From positions 1 to 23,433 of the forward strand of contig CAXKVR010000534.1 of assembly GCA_964058845.1 (NCBI GenBank): a stretch of 23,433 nucleotides of DNA, in the 5' to 3' direction. Every line of letters starts with the position of its first letter. Position 1 is the stretch's first letter. Below are positions 1 through 10,062 of this stretch, piece by piece. This stretch comes from Carex sylvatica. Its lineage: Eukaryota > Streptophyta > Magnoliopsida > Poales > Cyperaceae. Made by a program: the position numbers and the translations under genes. The notes under the pieces were generated by a model, which was not told where the DNA came from, did no database searches, and was given only the letters and a program-made list of their open reading frames with translations.

Positions 1-580
1 TATAAAGAACAAGGATATTATTGTAAGGCTAAGATCTCACGGCTTGTTTCTTAATCCAATAGTCCCATCAAGTCTGTTTAAATGCCTTCTATGCTCTGAA
101 AATGTATATAAAGAACTAAAGAGATTTAACTAGTAAAACATATTATTTTCTATAAGAAAATTTATATCTAATCGTTAAGTCACAAATATTGTGTGTGATC
201 CATCACAATTCAACCATAGGAAGTCACATTCTAATAATATAAAATTACATAATATTTTACAAAACATTTCATCTTTTTTTTTTGTAAAATGAACAATTTT
301 CATATTCAATTTAATTTAAACTGAAAAAAATGATTCATTTTTTCTTGAAAATACAACATTTGATTTACTTAAATAATATTTCTTTTGCATAAAACTAAAA
401 GACTCAAAACCCTAATTTTTTCTGTACTAAATCAATAATTAATTTATAACCGACGAATTATATATAATAAATAATCCATTACCAGCTGTACCGGGACACC
501 TTATACAAAAAAAAAAAATCCCAATTTGTGTAAACAAAATTGGGATGATCTAGCAGCGTTCTTAATCAAATGGGCAAGAT
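1..580. other. AT-rich upstream region, no gene seen
   Basis: AT-rich DNA upstream of the DUF642 gene with several poly-T and poly-A runs (for example near 274-283 and 507-517). I see no ORF, RNA gene or element ends. It probably contains distal promoter sequence. Confidence 0.5.
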
Positions 581-589
581 ACACGTGGC
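581..589 (+). promoter_or_regulatory. ABRE-type G-box upstream of the DUF642 gene
   Basis: The 9-mer ACACGTGGC contains the CACGTG core at 582-587. This is the classic G-box/ABRE bound by plant bZIP and bHLH factors. It lies about 100 bp upstream of the TATA box and about 200 bp upstream of the start codon, a usual distance for a working element. That it is used, and any link to abscisic acid or light, is inference. Confidence 0.5.
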
Positions 590-681
590 TACGCCACATG
601 CAATTAATGGATCTTTGTCATGGACAGTGGCATTTCAGCTATTAAGTCCAAAACCAAGGCCCTTCTACTAACCAAATCTCC

Positions 682-689
682 TTTATAAC
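682..689 (+). promoter_or_regulatory. TATA box of the DUF642 gene
   Basis: TTTATAAC lies about 90 bp before the ATG at 779. This would place the transcription start near 715 and give a 5' UTR of roughly 60 nt. No better TATA match lies between 600 and 778. Confidence 0.55.
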
Positions 690-778
690 TAGCTTGAAGC
701 CCCTTTCATCCAAATTCAGTTCGCTGTTCGCATAGCTACAATTTCTTTCATCAAATTCGTATCTCGGCGCCTATTCCA

Positions 779-3700
779 ATGGCTTCTTTGAACAAGATGT
801 CGCGCTATCCTGCGCTCCTCCTGCTATTATCCGCCGCTTTTCAAGCTTCTCTGGCCATTACTGACGGTATGATTTATTTCTTTTCCTTTGTTCATTTCAA
901 GTTTACGCCACCATTGTACAAAAGGTCTGATTGATTTGTAGATAACTAAATTTTTTTATTTAAATTTGAAAGACTGAATTATATTTCTAGTTACTTATAT
1001 CAATGACTCAGCTATGGTTTCTTTTTCATCGTCTTTAATTGATAGTCAACCTGTTTTAAATTCTTGTCAAAACAAGCAAATTAATTGTTTACATTTTAGT
1101 GCCACATTACCTGACATGTCATTGACAAGCGGACCCCACAAAGATGCAATAAATTTGATCCTAATATCAATGTAAAGTGCGCAGTTCTGAAGAATAGAAT
1201 TTCAAAATTTTGAATTGAAGAAACAGTACTTTTGGAAAATATATTATATTTGTATGGTCAAATCAAGCCGTTTCAAAGCACCGTAATAAATTCCACACTT
1301 GTTACTACAGTACGTACCAGTACCACTGAACCTGAGCATTTACTTCTCTGAATGCACCTAAATTTAACTTGTTTGGTGGAAGGAGTTACTGATGTAGTGA
1401 AGTAGTTCCTTTCCTCTCTTTATTTTTTATTTGTTTTTCTCTATAAGTTTCCACAATAGGAATTGCATTATTTATGCTCTGGAGGACCTCCTTTATTCGA
1501 AATAATTTTGGGAGTTAGATATTAATTACTTTACATTAGAACACAAAAAAGGTAAAATGGCATTAGAATTTAGAGTAATTCTCTAGTATATCATATTTTG
1601 TGAGAGAAACTTCAGTAATTTATTTTGACAATCTGATCAAACAAATATAAGCAGGAAGTGCTTACTTTATTATTAAGGCTAGTAAAAAAAAAATATTTGT
1701 TAGTAAATACGAATCATAGCAAAATTACTTTTATATCCTTATCATTTGATTTTGTAAAAACCTCAATAACACATCATGACCATTTGATCAATTAGAGATG
1801 ACCCATCCAACAAAAATTGGTATACTACAACAATTTTCTAAAATTGTACACAGAAATTAGCTCTTTTCTAATTGGAGGTCGAATTAGGCATTATTTTTTC
1901 CTAAAGCTTTCTCTTACTATGTGGCCAAAAGGATAACCTGAGTGACTGCTGTGATGTAATGACCCTAATTTTTCTTTTTAAGAAGGGTATAGTAAGCTTA
2001 AATTTAATGAAGTTGCTGAATTATAGTGTACAAGCATGTAAGATTTGAAAAACTTCTGTCTGAAAAGTATGAAAATTTGAAAAACTCAGAGAATCTTATT
2101 GTTATATTACATTTTTATATTAAATTATAGTTAGTACAAACTTGTGAGATCTGAAAACTTCTGTTTGAAAAGTATGAGATTTTGAGAACCCCATGTTTTT
2201 TAATTGAAGCATCAAGAGCACGTAAACTTCTTTTAAACCAATCTAATATATTTTGTCCTTGCTCAGATAATTTCGAGTGAAACATATTAACTTAAATCTT
2301 GTTATATTAAAATATTTTAAATTGGTTTCATGATTGAACTGCTGTTCTTTATACTACTAAAAGATAAAAATTTGATGCAAATTATACACACAGTAAAAAC
2401 ACATGTGGGTACAGTTGGGATGTGAGTACAAACTGAATTGTGACAATTTTAGTACAAGCATTATTATTTTTTTAATATTTTTTTGAGGTAAGTTGAAGTA
2501 CAAGCATGTGTGAGGCGTTTGCCAAGTTTGTTTGGTAGCTAGACTCATTCAATGCAGTTCCAGTTTGAAAAAAATAAAAATTGTTTACCAGTTGAGACTT
2601 GAGAGTTATAACACTGATTGTATCATCACTGCTTGTGGGCCCCAAAATTTATCATGCTGTGTGGAGAAAGGCCATGTTGGGTTTCTGAGAGCAAATGCAT
2701 GTCAGTTCAGCCAAACCTAATCTTATCTAGCATGCAGAGCTGCTGGCTGATAGTGATGGCAAACACAACACATCACATGGACCTAACAGATCCTCTGGAT
2801 CTTTTGTGGCACTTCCTTATGTATTAGTTAGTGCTATATAAACTAATCCATCAGCTAATGATTTTTATCTGGTGCTGAATAGTTATATTAATTTCTATTG
2901 GTACTAATTAGATAACAAACTGGTAACAGTCATGTTATTTACTGATGTTGGTATCGACTATCTATCTAGCACTAAATTCATGGGATGAAACATTTATTTA
3001 TTTATTTTTTCTTAAAAGTGGGGATAAACCCACCATTTCATTGAAACAAAAAGAATGTAGGTACCAGGTGTCTGGTACCACAGATCAAATATTACATCAA
3101 CTTATGTCTTCTCTAAAAATACTTCTAGGAGTTCTAACAGGAAAGCCAAATACTCCAAAAGAAACAGCATCCGGATCTAAAAAAACAGAAAACAGTTTTA
3201 ATCAAGCATGAAACATTTAGAGCATTTAGAGCTGAAGGGTATATACTGTATCCTTCAGCTCTTTTCTTTTATTAAATTAAACAAAATTAAAATTAATACC
3301 ACTTTCACTTTTATTAAAGATATTTAGGTATATATTGTATTGCATTTAGATCTTGAAGCTCAAGTCTTCACTAACATAGCCCATATATAGCTGCTAGGAA
3401 CTGGCATCTCCCATGGAGACCTTAACACTTCACTTCAATCCATTTTTTTTATTTTTATTCATAAAATTTACCCTTCACTTGGAAATATAATAAATCCTAC
3501 ATATATGCATTTTTGTACAATTCTCATACAGGATTGTTGCCAAATGGAAACTTTGAGAAAGGTCCCAAGCCTACAGAGCTGAAGGGTACTGAACTCATTG
3601 GAAAGTTTGCACTGCCTCAGTGGGAGATTTCGGGCTTCGTCGAGTACATTGAATCTGGCCACAAGCAGGGTGACATGCTCCTTCCTGTCCCTGAGGGCGC

Positions 3701-5831
3701 ATTTGCAGTTCGCTTAGGGAACGAGGCCTCAATCAAACAGCGCCTAAATGTAATTGCTAATCTGATTGTTAAGTTTAAGCCTATGCTAAATGCTGATGTA
3801 AAATTTAACATATTCTTAGTGCTACCACATCATGTGTGCAATTCACAAACATTTCCTCAGGTGAAGTAATTATCAGGAAAATTAATAGTTGAATGGACCT
3901 ATTGGAATCTCTAATTTGAACATCATTAACCCGCAAGATACTCCTCAAAGCTTAAACTACGAAAAGAAAATTTATAGTTATTAGTTTTGATATCATTGCT
4001 TGCCATTAGTGGATTGATCAATCCAATTTCAATTAATTGAGAAATATTATTGGAAAATTTTATCTAATAGGGAACTGAAATTTGAAATTAGACCTCAATG
4101 GTTTTAACTTAACTAACAAGTTGCTCTCAAATTTTAATTTTGTAGGATCTGTTGAACTAATTGTCATTGTCATTGATTTTTTTTTGTTTTTTTTGTTTTT
4201 TTCCAAATAGGTGTCAAAGGGAAGCTATTATGCAATCAGTTTTAGTGCCGCTCGCACCTGTGCTCAAGCTGAGCAGTTGAATGTGTCAGTCACACCTGAG
4301 TTTGGCGTGCTGCCAATGCAGACGATGTACAGCAGCAGTGGGTGGGACTCGTATGCGTGGGGCTTCCTGGCAAAGTTTGCTATTGTTGATCTTGTCATCC
4401 ATAACACAGGGGTTGAGGAGGACCCTGCGTGTGGGCCCCTAATTGACTCAGTTGCTATTCGGAACCTCTATCCTCCTCGCATCACCAAATGTAATATTCA
4501 TTACACTCTTATGTTTTCCTTTTTTTTTTTTTACCATAACATTATTTTTATGTCTTAACATTTTAATTGTGGTCAATTGCTGATAAATTAGGTCCATCTA
4601 CTTTTGTGTTTTTCCAAATTAAGAACTTCAGGTCTCAATTCTTTGCCATTTGTTATAGCACAAAACCAATCAAGATGCAACGAATAGAGTACATGAAGCC
4701 CAAAAGAGTAATACAGCACTAGAGAAATAGACTAGAAATTGGTTTATTCCCAATAACGCTCTATGCTACACAATTGCAACAATCTAAACATAATACCTAG
4801 CACCGGTCATGTGAACCTTATTTTATAATGAAAATAACTTGCTGGCTCAACAATTGCAGATAACCTGCTAAAGAATGGTGGCTTCGAGGAGGGCCCTTAC
4901 ATATTCCCGAACACATCGTGGGGCGTGTTGATCCCACCGATGATTGAGGACGACCACTCGCCGTTGCCGGCATGGATGGTGGAGTCGCTCAAGGCAGTCA
5001 AATACATTGACTCCGACCATTATTCGGTGCCCAAGGGCAAACGTGCGGTTGAGCTTGTGGCCGGTAAAGAGAGTGCCTTGGCACAGGTTTGTAATGTCTC
5101 TTGACCTATATATCTAATAATTGGTATTTAAGAAATGAGATTGAAATTTTTAGCATGTAAGCAAATCCAATTGTTCAAGGAAGGGGCAAACTGGCTAATA
5201 AAATGGATGGAAAACCAGCAAGCCAAATCAGAACTGACAGACTGGCTTTAAATCCCCCAAATTATGCAGGAATCAACCATGCAATACACAACTCGATTGT
5301 CTAGTTTGTGCGACTATTGACATCTCTTAAACGTTTACACAATACTTTTCATTAGGAGCCACCTTCAAAAAAAAAAAAAACTCTTCATTAGGAGACCAGC
5401 CAGCAATAATAAAATCCAACAACTATTTAACATATCAGAACCCATTTACATTTATACAACTTTGGGAAAGCCGGGAGCCGCCTTTGTTGCTTAATAATTA
5501 ATGTGCCTTTGGATTTATGTAGGTTGTACGAACAATTCCTAGGAAAACATACTCCTTAACCTTCTTGGTAGGTGATGCAGCCGATGGTTGCGTGGGTCCC
5601 ATGGTTGTTGAGGCATTTGCAGCGCGAGGAACCGTGAAGGTCCCATACGAGTCAAAGGGCACTGGTGGGTTCAAGAAGGCTGTCTTACGGTTCGTGGCTA
5701 CCGGTGTTAGAACTCGTGTTGTCTTCCTTAGCACGTACTACCACATGAAGACTGATGGGTCCATGTGCGGGCCGGTTATTGACGATGTTATGCTGTTGAG
5801 TGTTCGCAATCCTGGCAGGAAGCTTTTCTGA
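779..5831 (+). CDS. DUF642 cell-wall protein, five exons, intact
   Basis: Exons by GT-AG junctions: 779-866, 3532-3749, 4211-4490, 4860-5086 and 5523-5831; total 1122 nt, 373 residues. The family is plant-specific and apoplastic; members (BIIDXI, DGR1/DGR2, TEEBE in Arabidopsis) interact with pectin methylesterases and affect wall pectin. Residues 1 to about 25 form a signal peptide with a Leu-rich core. Mature sequence opens with GLLPNGNFEKGP (30-41). Two galactose-binding-like jelly-roll domains follow, about 30-190 and 197-366; the second opens with LLKNGGFEEGP (198-208). Four hallmark cysteines, C119, C176, C294 and C353, include the paired motifs CGPLID (176-181) and CGPVID (353-358). 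Possible N-glycosylation sites are N126 and N213. The ATG at 779 is the first in frame and precedes the signal peptide directly. Length and exon layout fit the family; no stop or frameshift is seen. Broken copies lie downstream. I cannot assign a subfamily. Confidence 0.95.
2997..3207 (-). mobile_element. 5'-truncated LINE tail, antisense in intron 1
   Basis: On the minus strand, this ends with the motif typical of plant L1 3' ends (ATGAAATGG-type followed by GGGTTTATCCCC at about 3018-3045) and then an A-rich TAAATA-repeat tail at 2997-3010. The 12-mer ATGAAACATTTA occurs at both edges, 2985-2996 and 3208-3219, as expected for a target-site duplication from target-primed reverse transcription. 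No coding part remains in its 211 bp. The family name rests on my memory of plant LINE 3' ends; the flanking duplication is directly visible. Confidence 0.7.
3228..3262. repeat. Perfect 11-bp inverted repeat in intron 1
   Basis: AGAGCTGAAGG (3228-3238) pairs with CCTTCAGCTCT (3252-3262) across a 13-nt AT-rich spacer. It lies just outside the LINE target duplication. It is missing from the pseudogene copy at 16390-16440. Function unknown. Confidence 0.5.
5087..5522 (+). other. Intron 4 of the DUF642 gene, source of downstream remnants
   Basis: Begins GTTTGT and ends TGTAG. Its first half (about 5100-5270) is recognisable at 9130-9365 and 20722-20957. This shows that the sequence after ORF140 copies A and C derives from a DUF642 gene. 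An A13-type run lies near 5368-5381. Confidence 0.7.
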
Positions 5832-6075
5832 TCAACTCGATCCAAGAAGCAATTAAATGTGGTGTTTTTGGGGTTATATATATGTATAATTAATAGGTGC
5901 CCTATGGCTGGAATGATTGGTTCTGGCATAAGTGGTGGCAGGAATGTTGTTTCATATTTTAATCCAAGCACAAAAATGAGGATTATTTGTTAATTGTGTT
6001 TTGTAAACATAACAATAGTTTTTGTTCTCGGAGAAGTTTGACTCGATTGTGTTTGTTTGAATTAAGTTGGGCTCC
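5832..6075 (+). other. 3' UTR and proximal downstream region of the DUF642 gene
   Basis: Follows the TGA at 5829-5831. The stretch 5871-6060 is conserved at 9841-10050, and its end at 21151-21300, with only scattered changes. No canonical AATAAA was found, so I do not assign the polyadenylation site; T-rich sequence ends near 6025. Confidence 0.5.
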
Positions 6076-6795
6076 ACAAGATTTTATCGGGTTGGGTAAG
6101 TTCGGATCCTGACTAATTTCAAATCAAATTCATATCAACTCCAAATTTGAATTGTAAAACATGCTAAACCATTTTTTTTAATGAAACTTCATAATTTTAT
6201 TTTAATTCTAATTGTGAAACCCAATGAATCCAAATTAATTTTATTCCTACTTCATAATTTATTTTAATTTCAATTGTGAACCCATTGAAAGCAATCGCAA
6301 ATTTTGATTTTGAAGCCCCATCTTTCAAAACATTTTGGTAAGTATTTTTTTCTGTAGTGTGTAAAACTTATTTTTTAATTTCACTGGATGTCAAATTTCA
6401 AAAATAATTTTATGCAAAATTTAAGTGCAAGAATTATGTACCCTTTGTCATTTATATTAAAAATGATAGATGATTTATTTTATGTACTTGTCCACATGTA
6501 GGTTAGGAGCAAAAATTTATTATACAAAGGAAAAAAAAGAAATATCTATTAATTTATTAGTGACAAATAAAAAAGTACTTGTAATACCTACATGAAAGTA
6601 TTATTTTAATAAGTTTGGATCTTAATCTATTAATTTATTAGTGACAAAAATAAGAAAGTACTTCTAAAATTTACACAGCATATAAATTATATTTAGATGC
6701 ACTTCAAATGATTTTTGTGAAATTTTTGAAGTAACAAATTTGGAGAAATAAGCAAAATAAATCAGATCTAGAATATTTTTAAGAGAAAAACTTTA
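6076..6795. repeat. Downstream flank, also present near 14350 and 18690
   Basis: AT-rich, no gene. The part 6110-6480 matches 14475-14860 and 18810-19190, so it belongs to the tandem unit. A short tandem duplication with period about 80 bp (CTATTAATTTATTAGTGACA at about 6547 and 6626) sits inside. The piece 6680-6770 matches 18423-18510, which lies on the other side of the main flank match, so order has been shuffled between units. Confidence 0.6.
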
Positions 6796-6802
6796 TTTTA
6801 TA

Positions 6803-7378
6803 AGGATAATTATATGAAACTTCTCACTCCCATCTCTCTATCACCTCCCCTATCTCTTAAACTTTTATACACATTTTTAGATGTGAATTTTTTTTTTCAA
6901 TGTCGACCATATTTCTCACGATCTATGAGGAATTTTATGAATCTAAAATCATGAACGTATTCTATGCAATTTTATATTTCAAATGAGATCCATGATGACA
7001 TATTTTCGGGTTCATCGTTACACAAGTATTTATCTCCAATCGTGGACCTCGCATCTCCGCATCAACCTTCCCCAATCGTTCCTGCGTCAACCTTTCTCTA
7101 ATAAAAATAGTTGACTACATAGGTATAAATACTTCAGTGCACATCTTTTTAAATATCAGCAGTGTCATATGTGTAAAATACTAGGTATAAATACTGGTGT
7201 GACGATGAGCTCAAAAGTATGTCATCATGTATCTTATTTGAAAGATAAAATTGCGTAGATGTTCATGATTTTAGATTCACAAAATTCCTTATAGATCATG
7301 AGAAATGTAGACGAGATTGAACAAATAAAATTAGAGAGATAATGGAGGGATGAGAGTGAGGTGACAATTATCGGGGCC
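6803..7378. mobile_element. Foldback (MITE-like) element, about 577 bp
   Basis: The left arm (about 6803-7034) is the imperfect inverted complement of the right arm (about 7189-7378). For example, the stretch around 6922-6955 pairs with the stretch around 7266-7300. An 8-bp direct repeat ATTTTATA brackets it at 6795-6802 and 7379-7386. The corresponding sites in the other units (about 19200-19230 and 14890-14910) carry this sequence once and lack the element, which supports an insertion. No ORF for a transposase. The 8-bp duplication would fit a hAT-derived element; the exact edge could shift by one or two bases. Confidence 0.7.
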
Positions 7379-7539
7379 ATTTTATAAATTGAAAAAAAAC
7401 ATTCTTTAATTTAATGGGATAAAAATAAAAACATATTTGTGATAAGAATCTAAGACACATGAAAATTTATTTTAGGAGGCCCTTTTCTTATTTTTCTCAA
7501 GTTCTCTTTTCTATTTTCTCTTATTCGCGGATAGTGCGG

Positions 7540-7871
7540 GGGCCAGTATACCTTGTGATTCGAGATTAGTGCAGACCGTGTTTGAACAGTTGAGATATTC
7601 CAAGAAGTGACGCAAAATATAGGAGATATGAATTGCGCTCGTCCGCTCCCTTTCCTTATTTTACTTTAACCTCTCCTTTTTTTAGATACCGTTTCTTCTT
7701 TCTTAAATTATCCCCTTCTATTTCCATCTCTACTCAGACAGTCAGGCCAAACTTAGACATTCAAAAGCCCCTCTTTCGTTCTTTATATATCATTCTTTAA
7801 TTGATCCATTTCTACCGTTCTCATTCCTTCTTTCTCAACTTCTCCCCTCAATACTCTCTCTCTCTCGACTT
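7540..7871 (+). repeat. Older upstream copy of the ORF140 promoter region
   Basis: Resembles 7917-8263, 15178-15537 and 19490-19855: a GC-richer start (GCGGGGGCCAGTAT), a conserved block around GAGATATTCCAAGAAGT, then pyrimidine-rich DNA with TATATAT at 7784-7790 and a CT run at about 7853-7866. It leads into a truncated ORF140 start at 7872. Confidence 0.6.
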
Positions 7872-7916
7872 ATGGCGGGGATATCCTTGACCTCTTACCC
7901 TCTCTTCCTCCCGGTG
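7872..7916 (+). pseudogene. Truncated ORF140: first 15 codons only
   Basis: ATG at 7872 is followed by codons for MAGISLTSYPLFLPV, matching residues 1-15 of ORF140 with two changes (A3G, S9Y). At 7917 the sequence switches abruptly to the upstream promoter block that precedes the complete copy. The frame runs on to 8102 (76 codons), but that tail is translated promoter sequence. This is a duplication junction, with the 3' end of one copy replaced by the 5' end of the next. Confidence 0.7.
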
Positions 7917-8177
7917 CCGTATTCTGTCTGCTTTGAGATTAGTGCAGCCGTTTTTGAACGGTTGAGATATTCCAAGAAGTCGCGCAAAATAGGAGATATC
8001 CTGGAGGATGCGTGTTCCCCTGCTCCCTTTCCTTATTTTGCTCGTTCTCCTTTTTGTATATACAGTTTCTTCTTTATTAAAATTCTCCCTTCTATTAAAT
8101 AACTTCTTTCTTAAAATAACTTTCTTCACCGAAGATTCCAAAGCCGTTCTTAAAATAGCGCGCTCCCCCTTCTCTTT

Positions 8178-8183
8178 TATATA
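8178..8183 (+). promoter_or_regulatory. TATA box of ORF140 copy A
   Basis: TATATA lies 86 bp before the ATG at 8264, followed by a pyrimidine-rich leader with a CT repeat at about 8240-8257. A TATA box plus a pyrimidine patch is a typical plant core promoter. Counterparts occur at 19770-19775 (copy C) and 15423-15428 (copy B). Confidence 0.5.
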
Positions 8184-8263
8184 CCGTTCTTTCCCTGTCA
8201 AGTTCTCCCCCTTAATTTGGCGATTCAATTTCCTCAATACTCTCTCTCTCTCTCTCTTGACTC

Positions 8264-8686
8264 ATGGCGGCGATATCGTTGACCTCCTCCCCTCTCTTCC
8301 TCCCGGTGATTTTCCGCGACTTGGAGAGTGGAACCACGCTACATCGCTCGTTTATTGTAGTGCTTCCATCCCAAGGCTTCTCCGATGTTGTTGGAGGACT
8401 GTCTGACGTGGTTGGAGCTAGCCATGACGAAATCACCGTTTTCTTCGTGCGTAGCAACGGAGAGATAGTCCGCATGAGGGCGAATTCCGACCTTATCCGT
8501 CAGAAGGCCGTCTGCCTCCATGTTCACGTTGGACTTCCTCGGGGGGCGTGCAAGTATTGTGACAAGGCCTTGAATTACTGTTTGATTAAGGAATTCCATT
8601 TGTGCAAGGAGGACAAGATCATCTCTGATGGATATTTCAGGTCATCGGTGGGGCCAATCCAAAGGCCTCCATCTCCTATGGTCTAA
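8264..8686 (+). CDS. ORF140 copy A, uncharacterised 140-residue protein
   Basis: I do not recognise this protein. It is intronless, starts at an ATG after a CT-rich leader and ends in TAA. No transmembrane segment stands out, and the N-terminus (MAAISLTSSPLFLPVIF) is only mildly hydrophobic. Cysteines cluster in the C-terminal half: C84, C96, C99 (a CxxC), C106 and C114, with H86, H88 and H112 nearby; a small metal-binding fold is conceivable but unproven. The tail is basic and Pro-rich. The same frame is open in copies B and C; A and C encode identical proteins. Differences among the copies are mostly silent, which favours a real coding sequence. A DUF642 fragment follows on the same strand. 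It could instead be a duplicated gene fragment lacking further exons. Confidence 0.6.
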   Translation: MAAISLTSSPLFLPVIFRDLESGTTLHRSFIVVLPSQGFSDVVGGLSDVVGASHDEITVFFVRSNGEIVRMRANSDLIRQKAVCLHVHVGLPRGACKYCDKALNYCLIKEFHLCKEDKIISDGYFRSSVGPIQRPPSPMV

Positions 8687-9129
8687 TTACTCAGGTTAGG
8701 GTTTAGGGTTTTTATGGTCTAATAAGTCAGTCTAGGGTTTAGGGTTGTTGGTACGGGGTTGTCAGTGGCAATGGTAGGTACTTATTCTGGTATGGAGTTA
8801 GGTTTTCTGTTTATTGTTTAGTAATTTGATTGGAAGTTGAGGTTAATTATGTATTCTGCCAAAATGAGTCCAGCAGCAAATAATGTAATCAAGTTTGAAG
8901 TTGAAATGAAAATTCATTGTTTCTGGCATTGGTTTCTGTATTTGTTTCTGTTTTGTTCTTCGTATCTATGATTCTATGAAAGAATTCTGCTGCTAATGAA
9001 GTTCTTCAGTTGTTAAAATCATAAAGTTAGTCTGATTTTTTCGGATGTCAGACGGCCTCAGGATACTTTTTCGGCAGCAGGGGCATGGGTGTTTTGGTGT
9101 GAGAGAAACAGGCACAACTTTTCTGTTAT
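8687..9129 (+). repeat. 3' flank of ORF140 copy A with telomere-like motifs
   Basis: GTTAGGGTTTAGGG at 8695-8708 and CTAGGGTTTAGGG at 8732-8744 resemble plant telomere (TTTAGGG) units or, on the other strand, telo-boxes (AAACCCTAA). The whole stretch is nearly identical to 20279-20721 and partly shared with 15961-16270. No further exon is recognised. Confidence 0.6.
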
Positions 9130-10062
9130 CTCATGACCTATATCAAATAATTGTTATTTAATAAATGAGGTCGCAACTTTTAGCCCGTGGTATTAATGGT
9201 TTTTTAACCCCTGAAAGAAACTCCATATAAAAAACAATATATTAAGGCTTGATTAATCTTTAAGCATGTAAACAACCCTCAATTGTTCAAAGAATGGATG
9301 GAAAATCAGCAAGCAACTGGTACTGAAATGAACTGACATAATGGCTTTAAAGTCCCTAAATTATATGTGCACACAGTCAATCTCATTTCCAGTTTACCTT
9401 ACAAAAACTGGTCCCCTTTTCCCAAATCTCTCAAGAACCGTCTCAAGGCTCTGACAGGAAGCACTGGCGTTGGACAACCAGGGGCATTTTTACCACTTCA
9501 TGGCCTATAGGATGCTACATGATAAAGGTGTCATATGTGCACACCATGGCCAACTATGGAGTCTCAAAATACCACTAAGATCAGAACCTTTATCTGGTTA
9601 GCTTTCCAAAATAAAATTCTCATCCAAGAAACACTCATTTCAAGAGAATGCAATATTACACCGGGCTGTGGCCTTTATTTGAATCAAATGGTGGAGACAA
9701 GGGGCCATATGCTGGGATCATGTATATATGCCAGAACCTTATGGGGAAAGCTGCATGTAGAACTCAGCGTACCAGTACCGATTACTGGTACGGTAGCGCT
9801 GACTGGTACGATACCACACATGGCTGGACTAATGTTTTCCAAGTTATATATGCATAATAGGTGCTGTATGGTTGGACTGATTGGTTCCGGCATAAGTGGT
9901 GGCTGGAATGATGTTTCATATTTTAATCCAAGCGCAAAAATGAGGGTTATTTGTTAATTATGTTTTGTAAACATAACAATGGTTTTTGTTCTAGGAGAAA
10001 TAATACTGAAGTTTGACTTGCAACTGTCAAACCGGGTCGGATTGTGTTTGGTTGAATCAAGT
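9130..10062 (+). pseudogene. DUF642 remnant A: intron 4 and 3' UTR pieces only
   Basis: 9130-9365 matches intron 4 of the intact gene (about 5100-5270), and 9841-10062 matches its 3' UTR and downstream DNA (5871-6075). Exon 5, which should lie between, is absent; a LINE fragment occupies part of the gap. The remnant has no coding capacity. An inverted repeat CGTACCAGT / ACTGGTACG at 9768-9776 and 9784-9792 lies just before the 3' UTR piece. Confidence 0.7.
9453..9765 (+). mobile_element. LINE fragment: decayed zf-RVT region
   Basis: Translation across frames gives the order typical of the end of plant LINE reverse transcriptase ORFs: HWRWTTRGIF (from 9462), then AYRMLHDKG and LWSLKIPL, then KIRTFIWLAFQNKILIQETL and an ETRGHM-x3-SCIYARTLW ending. 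This corresponds to the reverse-transcriptase zinc-binding domain (zf-RVT). At least two frameshifts (near 9500 and 9580) and a missing zinc-ligand cysteine (CGLY instead of CxxC) show it is dead. The first ~105 bp persist in unit C; the rest is deleted there. Confidence 0.75.

Larger units (their letters stand above)
867..3531 (+). other. Intron 1 of the DUF642 gene (2665 bp)
   Basis: Begins GTATGA after codon 29 plus one base and ends TACAG. It splits the signal peptide from the first jelly-roll domain. It is much longer than the other introns (461, 369 and 436 bp), and a LINE tail at 2997-3207 adds to it. A ~60-bp imperfect direct repeat occurs at about 2037-2097 and 2150-2206. The last ~350 bp recur in the pseudogene at 16370-16669. 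I see no exon inside it. Confidence 0.8.

Noticed and set aside
2532..2827. Short ORFs in intron 1
   Set aside because: No family resemblance, overlapping frames, no splice signals joining them to the DUF642 exons.
2945..3211. 88-codon ORF in intron 1
   Set aside because: Lies antisense across a truncated LINE tail.
3231..3241. 11-13 bp match between the intron 1 hairpin and exon 2 (GCTGAAGGGTA)
   Set aside because: Too short to separate from chance; no sign of a microRNA-type precursor.
7848..8237. 129-codon minus-strand ORF over the ORF140 promoter (also at 19593-19829)
   Set aside because: Lys/Arg/Glu-rich because it reads the complement of a pyrimidine-rich promoter; length differs between copies and no family resemblance.
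8339..8599. Minus-strand ORFs inside ORF140 (8212-8475, 8339-8599 and counterparts)
   Set aside because: Shadows of the plus-strand frame; third-position changes silent on the plus strand alter the minus-strand protein.
9535..9957. 140-codon plus-strand ORF
   Set aside because: Joins a frameshifted LINE fragment to a DUF642 3' UTR remnant by chance; not a gene, though the same length as ORF140.
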